From assembly GCF_900961225.1 (NCBI RefSeq), contig NZ_CAAHFN010000065.1, positions 124,001 to 188,000 of the forward strand: a stretch of DNA of 64,000 bases, in the 5' to 3' direction. The notes below the pieces were generated by a model that saw only the letters and a program-made list of their open reading frames with translations, was not told where the DNA came from and ran no database searches. The position numbers and the translations under genes were made by a program. Below, in pieces: positions 31,346 through 38,721 of the stretch; positions within the stretch are counted from its first letter, which is position 1; each line of letters begins with the position of its first letter. The DNA is from Modicisalibacter radicis. Lineage in GTDB: Bacteria > Pseudomonadota > Gammaproteobacteria > Pseudomonadales > Halomonadaceae.

Positions 31346-32619
31346 TCGGCCTGGTCGACTGCAACAACTTCTACGTCAGCTGCGAGCGCGCCTTTCAGCC
31401 ACATTTGGAGGGCGTCCCGGTCGGCGTGCTCAGCAACAACGACGGCTGCGTCATCGCCCGTTCGGCCGAGATCAAGCAGATCGGCATCGAGATGGGCACC
31501 CCGGCATTCCAGATTCAGCACCTGGTGCGCCAACGCCGCGTCGTGCTGCTCTCGTCCAACTATGAGCTCTACGGCGACATGTCATCCCGGGTGCAATCGG
31601 TGCTCGAGGAGTTCGCGCCGGAAGTCGAGCCTTACTCGGTCGATGAGATGTTCGTGAGATTTCACGGTTTCGAGGCCGCCGCCCTCACAGACCACTGCCG
31701 GCGGCTGCGCCACCAGGTGCGCCAGTACACCGGCATCCCCGTCTCGATCGGCGTCGCCCCCACGCGCACCCTCAGCAAGCTCGCCAACCATGCAGCGAAG
31801 AAGGTCTCCGGCTACGGCGGCGTCTGCGTGCTCACCGGTGATGGGCCAGACACCAAGGGGCTGCTGCAGCGGGTCAAATTGGATGGCATCTGGGGCGTCG
31901 GCCGGCGCCTGGTCGAGCGCCTGCACATCATGGGCATAAAGACCGCCTGGGATTTGCGCAACGAAGATCCCAAACGCATCCGCCGACGCTTCAGCGTCAC
32001 CCTCGAACGCACCGTGCTCGAGCTTAAGGGCATCCCCGCGATCGAAATGAACGACTTCGCCGAGCCCAAGCAACGCATCATGACCAGCCGCTCGTTCGGC
32101 AAGCTCACCGGAGACCTGGGCGAGATCCGCGAGGCGATCCGTCAGCACGGCCAGCGCGGCGCTGAAAAGCTCCGCGAGCAACGCAGTCTCACCAGGGCGG
32201 TGCTCGTCTTCCTGAAGACCAACCCGCACCGGCAGGACCTGCGGCAGCACTCGCCAAGCATCATCGTCGAGCTCAACCGGCCCACCGATGACAGCCGGCC
32301 GATACTCCAGGCCGCCCAGCACGCGCTGAATCGCATTTACCTGAAAGGCCACCTCTACATGAAGGCAGGGGTAATGCTCATCGACCTGGTCGATGCCGAT
32401 CGCCAGCAACTCTCGCTGCTCGACACGCCACAAAGCGACGCCGACCGCCAGCGCAGCGCGAAGCTGATGGCCACCATGGACGAGCTCAACAAGACGATGG
32501 GGCGTGGTACAGTCCGGCTCGGCATGCCGACAGATGGTGCCGCATGGCACTTGCGCTGTGCCAATCGCACGCCCAGGTGGACGACGAGGTGGAATGAAAT
32601 TCCCGCCGCTAAAGCTTAG
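31342..32619 (+). CDS. umuC: UmuC-like Y-family DNA polymerase
   Basis: The catalytic subunit of a DNA polymerase V-type enzyme that copies past lesions with low fidelity. The 425 residues begin MIGLVDCNNFYVSCERAF, with the catalytic aspartate in VDCNNFY, and the second acidic pair occurs in YSVDEMFV. Other family landmarks are GVLSNNDGCVIARSAE, SIGVAPTRTLSKLANH and GVGRRLVERL. The C-terminal part with QLSLLD contains a probable beta-clamp-binding motif. The full length suggests function. Induction with umuD under SOS would raise mutation in the lysogen. Confidence 0.96.
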   Translation: MIGLVDCNNFYVSCERAFQPHLEGVPVGVLSNNDGCVIARSAEIKQIGIEMGTPAFQIQHLVRQRRVVLLSSNYELYGDMSSRVQSVLEEFAPEVEPYSVDEMFVRFHGFEAAALTDHCRRLRHQVRQYTGIPVSIGVAPTRTLSKLANHAAKKVSGYGGVCVLTGDGPDTKGLLQRVKLDGIWGVGRRLVERLHIMGIKTAWDLRNEDPKRIRRRFSVTLERTVLELKGIPAIEMNDFAEPKQRIMTSRSFGKLTGDLGEIREAIRQHGQRGAEKLREQRSLTRAVLVFLKTNPHRQDLRQHSPSIIVELNRPTDDSRPILQAAQHALNRIYLKGHLYMKAGVMLIDLVDADRQQLSLLDTPQSDADRQRSAKLMATMDELNKTMGRGTVRLGMPTDGAAWHLRCANRTPRWTTRWNEIPAAKA

Positions 32620-32781
32620 CGACTGCAGCTATTGAGACGTGACGGTATATAGTAGTTATCGGGCGACTACACATGACACATGTTAAATCAGTAATTCACC
32701 TCAGGCGGGCTTGGCGTCTACGCTATGAAGAAGCGAATATGAAATGTAATAGTCAAAACAGCAGGCAAGGATGCCTTAACA

Positions 32782-33237
32782 ATGGTAGACCACGTTGATA
32801 GTAGTACACGATCCAAAATCATGGCTTCCGTGGGCTGGAAGAATACGGAGCCGGAGCTGGCTCTGAGACGTTATCTACATGCTCGCGGTTACCGCTTCCG
32901 TCTGCATCGAAAAGATCTACCAGGAAAGCCGGACCTAGTTCTACCCAAGCATCAGCTTGCAATTTTCGTGCATGGCTGCTACTGGCACCGTCACCCTGGT
33001 TGCCATTATGCATCAACCCCGAAGTCGAACCTTGGGTTCTGGGAAGACAAATTCGAGAAAAACATTGACCGAGATCGGCGACAGCAACAGGAACTCATCG
33101 ATCTCGGTTGGAAGGTTCTCATTATTTGGCAATGCGGATTGCGTCTTTGTAGAGATGAAATGGATGTGATCGATAGCCTGGTGGGCAACAACAGCCTTTA
33201 CAATGAGTGGCCCATAGAACCGCCCCGGCCAGGGTAA
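32782..33237 (+). CDS. vsr: Very short patch repair endonuclease Vsr
   Basis: Vsr nicks next to T:G mismatches that arise when 5-methylcytosine deaminates, protecting sites methylated by a Dcm-type enzyme. The 151 residues keep the active-site numbering of the E. coli protein: Asp51 (GKPDLVLP), His64 and His69 (FVHGCYWHRH); the structural zinc cysteines include GC at 65-66 and HPGC. It faces the leftward methyltransferase/GHKL operon and most probably serves that methyltransferase. Composition is intermediate between phage and the AT-rich operon. Confidence 0.95.
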   Translation: MVDHVDSSTRSKIMASVGWKNTEPELALRRYLHARGYRFRLHRKDLPGKPDLVLPKHQLAIFVHGCYWHRHPGCHYASTPKSNLGFWEDKFEKNIDRDRRQQQELIDLGWKVLIIWQCGLRLCRDEMDVIDSLVGNNSLYNEWPIEPPRPG

Positions 33238-33335
33238 AGCCGCACTCTCGCCCGTCGTCAGTTTCGCTTGTGCCTTTTACCATAGCTCAACTTACTGCTT
33301 GTCAGATTGCTGAGCGTCGAATAACTAGACTTGGC

Positions 33336-33361
33336 TGACGCCACGCTATGGCGTGGCGTCA
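33336..33361. terminator. Stem-loop between convergent vsr and GHKL genes
   Basis: TGACGCCACGC and its complement around a four-base loop, an 11-bp stem in the 200-base gap between the two convergent genes. No T-tract follows on either side, so termination efficiency is uncertain. Confidence 0.5.
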
Positions 33362-33437
33362 GTAGATCCTCGAGGAGCGGCTCACCGATGCGATGAACAA
33401 ATCGCGGGCGAACTATAGTGTGAGACACGACCGTGCA

Positions 33438-35441
33438 TTAAGCATCGCTTTCGGCGGAAAGTCTTGGGTTGTCGGCAACATCCCCTCCGGCCAAACTCTG
33501 AAGCCTCTCATCATCAGGATTTCTCTCTAATAAGTGATCGAAGAACTCCTGCCATTGACGCTTGGCCTTACTTAATAAATCCTCCCAGGTCATAGCATAT
33601 TTGCTATCTTCAGCCAATCGCTGAATTCGTCTTGGCGTCCCACCTCTTAAATTCTTGAACTTGTCAGCTACAACATAACCAATTACATGGCTAAACTGAA
33701 TAGCAGTAGAGGATTCGCATTGCGCTCTAATAGCGTCGACATATTGCTCAAAACGATTGATATGATCAACATCAAGCTTAAGCTCTGGCCTCATGAACTC
33801 AAGAACTAGCAAAGTTCTCCCGCTCCCAAGGACCAAGTCAACGCGCCCCCTGAAATCAGGGTCGGTGTTAAGCCCCGCCTCATCTGTGGCATCTCTGATT
33901 ATATGGTTAACATTTCTTTCAATGGCAAAGGTTTCCCACTCAGGCGATATTAGCCAAGGGTTTTTAGCGATGTAATCTCTTATGGCATTCTCAAGGTCTT
34001 TTGTACGTATTCGAGCTTCAAGGCCATTAATGGCTTCGAGCTTAGCCTTAACAGATTCAGCTGTATGTAAAGCCTGGATAGTATTGGCTTCTACTAATAT
34101 CGCCAACAATCTCTTTTCGTCCATATCTTCGGAACGAGACATTTCATCGATAAGACCACGTAAACGACCATGCTCCCATGCGGTGAGAATGGCTGAACCG
34201 AGATCTTGAAACTGTTGTTGGGTAAGTTTATCGATAGATGCCAACTTTCTTAAAGCACCTTCTACTGTTGAGGCCTCAGATCCTAAACGCTTTAACCGAT
34301 TTTCGAAGTCGAGAAGCTTCCCTGTTAAAATATTAAGCTTTTCCTCGCCGCGTCTTTTCTTCCAAATACCTAGCAAGCTCTTAACACGTTTTTGGCCCCA
34401 TTCTTCCAAAGCGGCGAGGCGCTCATCTTGCCAATTCATCCTCTGCCGTTCAGTGGAGATCAGATCATCTTCTTGCTCGTCGATGAAGTCTGCTGTCACT
34501 GACCCCGCGAGATACTCAGGACCGGTCTGAGTAGTAAGCCCTCCAGTTAAATTAAACATGAATGCGCTTTGGGCCAGCTTGTGATGCGCAAATATAGAAA
34601 TTCCCTGTAAAGCTTCCTCTTTGATGGTGTCGTTGTAAAACTGGAAGCGCCACCAAATTTCATTACCATCCTCAAGTCTCTCTAGCCCCCAACCATCTTT
34701 GACTTCCAGGATCGAGCTAGGTCTTTCTGTAGATTGATAGTCCTTGGGAAAAGAAAACTGAACATCTGAAAAGTCTTCATCTTCCGGTATGTGAATGCCA
34801 TCCACGAACACATCAAATGAATCCGTAACCCCTAAGAAATTAAAACGTCTAGCCATCGACCTTGAGAACTGTGGAACAGAGATAGCTCTTCCCAGCTTCA
34901 ACTCTCGCAAAGTAATAACGGTTCCATGATCTACTATTCTAGCACTATCAGGTGGTAGATACTGACTAACAATTATTTCTTGATCACTGGTATCAACGTA
35001 ATCGCTGGACGACCTAATAGTATCTATATCAAGCATAAAAACGGTTTTCTCGCCGGTCTTCTTTGAAACCGTAGCGATTTCTATTTTTTTAGCTATCCCG
35101 AAACCCGCGAATTTTCCTATTCCCTTTCGCCCCATAAGTGGGCGTCCATGCGAAGACGATGTATCCTCGGCCTCATATGCTCTGCGGTCATAACCAACCT
35201 TTAAAAATCTCTGCTCGCATTCCTCGAAGGTCATGCCTTGGCCATCGTCTTTTATTGAAATGGTTCTTGCGCTTTGTGTAATAGCAGCATCAGGAAGAGT
35301 GATATCGACTCTTGCAGCGCCTGCGTCCCAAGCATTAGAAACCATTTCGGCCAAGGCCGCCGTAGGGCTCTGATACATCTGGATGCCGAGGTGATCTATA
35401 ATTCTTCCATGGAATGCAAGTTTTAATTTTTTATCAGACAT
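33438..35441 (-). CDS. GHKL (MutL/MORC-like) ATPase with C-terminal nuclease-like domain
   Basis: A 667-residue protein. The N-terminal Bergerat ATPase has AALAEMVSNAWDAGA (Glu32, Asn36), IKDDGQGM (66-70) and GRKGIGKFAGFG (104-115), so all ATP-binding boxes look intact. The S5-like transducer region follows, then a coiled coil near residues 370-470. The last 180 residues contain IRDYIAKNPWLI, then FRGRVDLVLGSG and LLVLEFMRPELK. This looks like a DUF4263/Shedu or PD-(D/E)XK-type core in which the usual ExK lysine is Met. Its ATG overlaps the methyltransferase stop (TAATG). GHKL ATPases beside methyltransferases and Vsr were described by Iyer, Abhiman and Aravind as MutL/MORC-related parts of restriction-modification systems. 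The effector action here is inferred. Confidence 0.82.
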   Translation of the reverse strand: MSDKKLKLAFHGRIIDHLGIQMYQSPTAALAEMVSNAWDAGAARVDITLPDAAITQSARTISIKDDGQGMTFEECEQRFLKVGYDRRAYEAEDTSSSHGRPLMGRKGIGKFAGFGIAKKIEIATVSKKTGEKTVFMLDIDTIRSSSDYVDTSDQEIIVSQYLPPDSARIVDHGTVITLRELKLGRAISVPQFSRSMARRFNFLGVTDSFDVFVDGIHIPEDEDFSDVQFSFPKDYQSTERPSSILEVKDGWGLERLEDGNEIWWRFQFYNDTIKEEALQGISIFAHHKLAQSAFMFNLTGGLTTQTGPEYLAGSVTADFIDEQEDDLISTERQRMNWQDERLAALEEWGQKRVKSLLGIWKKRRGEEKLNILTGKLLDFENRLKRLGSEASTVEGALRKLASIDKLTQQQFQDLGSAILTAWEHGRLRGLIDEMSRSEDMDEKRLLAILVEANTIQALHTAESVKAKLEAINGLEARIRTKDLENAIRDYIAKNPWLISPEWETFAIERNVNHIIRDATDEAGLNTDPDFRGRVDLVLGSGRTLLVLEFMRPELKLDVDHINRFEQYVDAIRAQCESSTAIQFSHVIGYVVADKFKNLRGGTPRRIQRLAEDSKYAMTWEDLLSKAKRQWQEFFDHLLERNPDDERLQSLAGGDVADNPRLSAESDA

Positions 35442-36466
35442 TATGCCCCCAAATGTTCCCTGATCGCGTGTGCATGTGCCTGAATGAATTTTGGTGGCAA
35501 AGCATTCCCAATCATTAAGGCCAAGCTATCTTTTCCCTTTCTTAAGGAAAATTTATAGTCGGGAGGGAAGGTCTGCAAAGCAGCCGCCTCCCTTAGCGTT
35601 ATTGCTCTATTTTGTTCAGGATGTAGAAACCGCCCTTTTGAAGGATTGTGACATCCTCCAGTAATGGTTGGCGAAACTTTATCCCACCACATTCGCCCAT
35701 ATACATCCAAAAAACCTTTCGGGCATTTTTTATGACATGGCAGCTGGAGATGATCCGGCAGATCTAGCCGCCCTCCGCCATCTTTTGGTATAGCCGCTAT
35801 AACCTCAGTGACTCTTGGGCTTCTTATGACCGGCAAATCATGGATCTCGTCACCAGACTTTCCAGGCTCAGGAAGGTTTCCAATGGCTTCACGAACCGTA
35901 ACTTTCTTCATTACTTTCGGTGGTGAAGTTATACTTCCTAATCTGCTGGCGACAAATATCATCCTTTTTCTACGCTGAGGAACCCCATAATCAGAAGCGT
36001 CTTCGACCGAAGCGCTTTTTTCATTTATCGAATAACCAAGTGCTGACACGGCCGATAAAAAAGTTCCCATCCTGCTATCTTTAATTAGATAAGGTACATT
36101 TTCTAACATTAGAGCTCTCGGCTGGAATGTTTCAACAAACCGCAGGTACTCAAAAATTAAATCATTCCTTACATCTTCAGCCGAAATATGCTTATTTCTA
36201 GTGCGCAGCTTAGAAAAGCCTTGGCAAGGAGGGCATCCAGCAAGAAGATCAAGCTCTCCAGCCTTAAGACCCAACTGTTGCATAACAATGTTAGGGTCAA
36301 TATTTTTAATATCATCTGCCACTGCTAATGGAGTGGCATGATTCATTTTATATGTCTCGATAGCCACAACATTATTATCTACAGCAAAGACCACTTCGAA
36401 CCCAGCATCTTTAAGCCCTTGGGACAATCCTCCTGCGCCGCAAAATAGGTCTATAGCTCTTAACAT
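35441..36466 (-). CDS. DNA (cytosine-5-)-methyltransferase
   Basis: A C5-cytosine methyltransferase of 341 residues; the start at 36466 has GGTGAAG upstream. Motif I is FCGAGGLSQGL, motif IV GCPPCQGFS with catalytic Cys81, motif VI ENVPYL, motif VIII QRRKRMIFVA and motif IX-X REAAALQTFPPDY with IGNALPP. The target-recognition region around 200-270 is short, and its specificity cannot be read from sequence. It heads a leftward operon with the GHKL ATPase, and vsr lies beyond. No separate restriction enzyme gene is present. The composition is more AT-rich than the phage core, suggesting acquisition as a unit. Confidence 0.95.
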   Translation of the reverse strand: MLRAIDLFCGAGGLSQGLKDAGFEVVFAVDNNVVAIETYKMNHATPLAVADDIKNIDPNIVMQQLGLKAGELDLLAGCPPCQGFSKLRTRNKHISAEDVRNDLIFEYLRFVETFQPRALMLENVPYLIKDSRMGTFLSAVSALGYSINEKSASVEDASDYGVPQRRKRMIFVASRLGSITSPPKVMKKVTVREAIGNLPEPGKSGDEIHDLPVIRSPRVTEVIAAIPKDGGGRLDLPDHLQLPCHKKCPKGFLDVYGRMWWDKVSPTITGGCHNPSKGRFLHPEQNRAITLREAAALQTFPPDYKFSLRKGKDSLALMIGNALPPKFIQAHAHAIREHLGA

Positions 36467-36549
36467 CAATCTTCACCAAAAAAAAGGGGCGTTCTATCCA
36501 AGGCAAACCACTTCCGTGAAGGATATCTAAATCTCATCAGATATGCAGC

Positions 36550-37215
36550 TCAAAAAACCCGCCCCACCTTCCGCCAGCACTGCCCGATGATCTCCACGTT
36601 CCCTAGATCCTCCGGCTTGATCATTTCCCGCTCGTACGCAGGGTTATCGCTGATCAAAATCCACGCTCCACCTGCCACACGCTGCACCCGCTTTAGGCGT
36701 AATTCGCCATCCATGCGCAGCAGGAACACACCGTCTGGTGTCCGACGGGCACGGTTCACCAGCACCTGCTCCTGGTCGCGGATCGTGTCGCCCATTGAAT
36801 CGCCCCGGGCGGTCACACCCACTACCTGAGCCGGGTCCACGCCCTCGGCCTCGAATAGCTCGGCGGGCAAATAGAACGTCGACTGGATCAGCTCAGCATC
36901 GAACAGGCGCCCTGCCCCAGCCGCTGCCTCTATGTCGTACATCGGCACCGGCCGACTTCTCTCCAGCTCACTCGCCACCCCCTCCACATAAGAGTGACTA
37001 TTTACACCGGAGAGCACATAGCTAGCGTCGACACCTATGCTGCCAAGCCTCGCAAGTAGCTCAGCGGAGCATTTTTTTCTGCCAGAAAGGGTATCCCGGA
37101 TGCTTTGGGAGGAATCATCGCCTATTGCTCGAGCGGCCTCGGCAAGACTATATCCACACCTGTCGAGCTCTTTGCGGAGCCGATTGCGTATTTCTTCCAC
37201 ACAAGAGCTTGACAC
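36550..37215 (-). CDS. CI-like prophage repressor, HTH plus S24 peptidase
   Basis: The probable lysogeny master repressor. The N-terminal HTH spans about residues 15-50 (YSLAEAARAIGDDSSQSIRD). The C-terminal LexA-like half has a cleavage region IEAAAGAGRLF, catalytic Ser140 (ARGDSMGDT) and Lys175 (ELRLKRVQR). All are intact, so RecA-dependent self-cleavage and SOS induction are likely. P2 C protein lacks this domain and is not SOS-inducible, so immunity is of a different kind. The GTG at 37215 is the likely start, with GGAG about ten bases upstream. It is divergent from the early operon with a 54-base operator region. Confidence 0.92.
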   Translation of the reverse strand: MSSSCVEEIRNRLRKELDRCGYSLAEAARAIGDDSSQSIRDTLSGRKKCSAELLARLGSIGVDASYVLSGVNSHSYVEGVASELERSRPVPMYDIEAAAGAGRLFDAELIQSTFYLPAELFEAEGVDPAQVVGVTARGDSMGDTIRDQEQVLVNRARRTPDGVFLLRMDGELRLKRVQRVAGGAWILISDNPAYEREMIKPEDLGNVEIIGQCWRKVGRVF

Positions 37216-37269
37216 TGTGTACTATCTCCACCATTCTGATTTTCACACAAACACACACAGGACCACACT

Positions 37270-37500
37270 ATGCCCGCCCCTCTGACTCGTGAGCAAGCGA
37301 GAAACGAGCTAGAGCGCCGTGGGATCAGCATCGCTGAGTTTTCACGGGCTCATAAGCTCAACCCCAATCTCGTTCATGACCTGCTCGCGGGTCGCAAGAA
37401 GGGCCTGCGTGGTGAATCCCACCGGGCCGCCGTACTGCTGGGTATCAAGGATGGCGTCATCGACGATGCTGACGACTTTCCTCCCCGGCCCGGCCACTGA
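37270..37500 (+). CDS. Early DNA-binding protein (Cro-like position, BcepMu gp16 family)
   Basis: A 76-residue protein, first gene of the rightward early operon. The sequence has a clear helix-turn-helix: LERRGISIAEFSRAHKLNPN, then LVHDLLAGRKKGLRG and ESHRAAVLLGIKDG. This matches phage-associated DNA-binding proteins of the BcepMu gp16 type. Being divergent from the repressor it is expected to act as Cro, Cox or an early regulator. Only a weak AGGA site precedes its ATG. Confidence 0.8.
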   Translation: MPAPLTREQARNELERRGISIAEFSRAHKLNPNLVHDLLAGRKKGLRGESHRAAVLLGIKDGVIDDADDFPPRPGH

Positions 37501-37536
37501 GCCCCCTTTCGTCATAAGCCGCTTAAGGAAGTCGTC

Positions 37537-37740
37537 ATGTACCCGGACCCCAAGCGCGTTCGCTCCCGTTATGCCGCGCTGAACCTCGACCAGTACGAAG
37601 CCCAGTTGATCGACGCCCTGGTCGCCTACACCGGCATCGACAAGGCCGCGCTGCTGCGTCAGCTGGTGTTGAAGGAAGCGCTGGAGACGCTGGGCGTCGC
37701 CGATCTCGACCTACGCACTGTGCCCCGGCAGGCATCGTAA
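37537..37740 (+). CDS. Small early protein, unknown
   Basis: A 67-residue protein (MYPDPKRVRSRYAALNLDQY opening) with a good AAGGAA site. Its two helices (AQLIDALVAYTGIDKAALL, RQLVLKEALETLG) after a short strand resemble ribbon-helix-helix regulators of the Arc/CopG sort, but I see no decisive signature. It lies 36 bases after the Cro-like gene in the same operon. Confidence 0.65.
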   Translation: MYPDPKRVRSRYAALNLDQYEAQLIDALVAYTGIDKAALLRQLVLKEALETLGVADLDLRTVPRQAS

Positions 37741-37779
37741 GGGCAGGCCCTTTTGAGGACCCCAAGGAGCACTGGATTT

Positions 37780-37968
37780 ATGGCTGACGAACTGCGCCTT
37801 CCGCTGGATGACGAGCTCGAAGCCGTGCTGGAGCAGATACGCGCCCAGCAGAACCTGAGAAACCGAGAAGAAGCTGCCGAGTGGCTACTGCGCAGACGCC
37901 TGCGCAAGGGCACCCAGGAGCTCACCGGGCGTGGTCGCGCCCTCTACCCCGCAGGGAGAAAAAACTGA
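37780..37968 (+). CDS. Small early protein, unknown
   Basis: A 62-residue charged protein beginning MADELRLPLDDELEAVLEQ. The ATG at 37780 is chosen because AAGGAG precedes it and the upstream in-frame codons have no start signal. The layout (acidic strand, helix EAVLEQIRAQQNL, helix NREEAAEWLLRRRL) again suggests a small ribbon-helix-helix protein, without proof. It overlaps the next gene (TGATG). Confidence 0.6.
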   Translation: MADELRLPLDDELEAVLEQIRAQQNLRNREEAAEWLLRRRLRKGTQELTGRGRALYPAGRKN

Positions 37969-38234
37969 TGACCGTTCAAAACCGACACCGCATTCCGTGC
38001 CCCCACTGCGGCGAGAACGTGCGCGTTCGCAAGAGCCAGGGGCTCACCCCGGTCTATCGCGAGGCGATTCTCGAGTGCCGCAATGAGGCGTGCGGGTTTC
38101 GCGGTAAAGCCTCGATCGAGCTGACCCATACGCTCACGCCGAGCGATATGCCGAACCCCACGGTGGAGTTGCCGTTAGTGCCGCGCCTGCGTGAATTGGC
38201 GATGAGCCAGGCGGCACTGGCGGCCACCGGCTAG
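37968..38234 (+). CDS. ogr: Ogr/Delta-like zinc-finger late activator
   Basis: An 88-residue protein with one zinc-binding module: CPHC near residue 11 and CRNEAC about 22 residues later, followed by GFRGKASIELTHTLTPS. The arrangement C-x2-C-x22-C-x4-C is that of P2 Ogr and P4 Delta, which bind TGT-N12-ACA dyads at late promoters and contact RNA polymerase alpha. Here the three late promoters carry GGTGT-N14-ACACC, so this protein is the obvious candidate activator. In P2 ogr lies behind D; here the gene is in the early operon, as in some relatives. The start overlaps the previous stop. Confidence 0.85.
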   Translation: MTVQNRHRIPCPHCGENVRVRKSQGLTPVYREAILECRNEACGFRGKASIELTHTLTPSDMPNPTVELPLVPRLRELAMSQAALAATG

Positions 38235-38355
38235 CGCTCTAGCAGCACCCACAACAACCGGGACACCCCCTTCCCGCTGGCCGTCGTGCCAGCCGGGCAG
38301 GAAAGCCGCGTCCTGAAAAAAGCATCACGACAGGTGAACGGAAGGAGAAGAACCC

Positions 38356-38688
38356 ATGCACGCACTGAACATCAACGACGCCGCCTGCGCCTATCTGCTG
38401 AAGCTGGCCCGCCCCTACCAGCGCACCGTGGCGCTGGAGCGCTGCACCGCGCACCTGGTCGAGCAGCACGACTGCAGCCAGAGCACCGCCTCGCTGGCCG
38501 CGATCCAGGCAATCGCCGAGCTCGAGACGCTCAACCAGCCGGCCTTTATCGACGCCGACGCGACCACTTCACACGTGGTGATCGTGCGCCGGCCGGGCAT
38601 GAAGGCGATGGCCTTCTCGGTAGCGGATTTGCTGCGGCTGCACGCCCAGGAGAAGACGCTGCCGGCCCCCACCGCTGGCCTGCAGTAA
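38356..38688 (+). CDS. Hypothetical early phage protein
   Basis: A 110-residue protein (MHALNINDAACAYLLKLARP opening) preceded by GGAGAAGAA. It has no signal or membrane segment; a helical first half with several His and Cys residues is followed by a strand-rich second half (SHVVIVRRPGMKAMAF). I do not recognise the family. It lies 33 bases before the replication gene, in the same direction, and may belong to the replication operon. Confidence 0.65.
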   Translation: MHALNINDAACAYLLKLARPYQRTVALERCTAHLVEQHDCSQSTASLAAIQAIAELETLNQPAFIDADATTSHVVIVRRPGMKAMAFSVADLLRLHAQEKTLPAPTAGLQ

Positions 38689-38721
38689 CGCCACCCCCTC
38701 GCTGGTAACAAGGAGCTCGGC

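Noticed and set aside
37209..37237. Sigma-70 promoter for the early operon (TTGACA at 37209)
   Set aside because: The -35 is perfect, but the hexamer 17 bases later (CATTCT) is a poor -10 and the box lies within the repressor start. Not strong enough to annotate.
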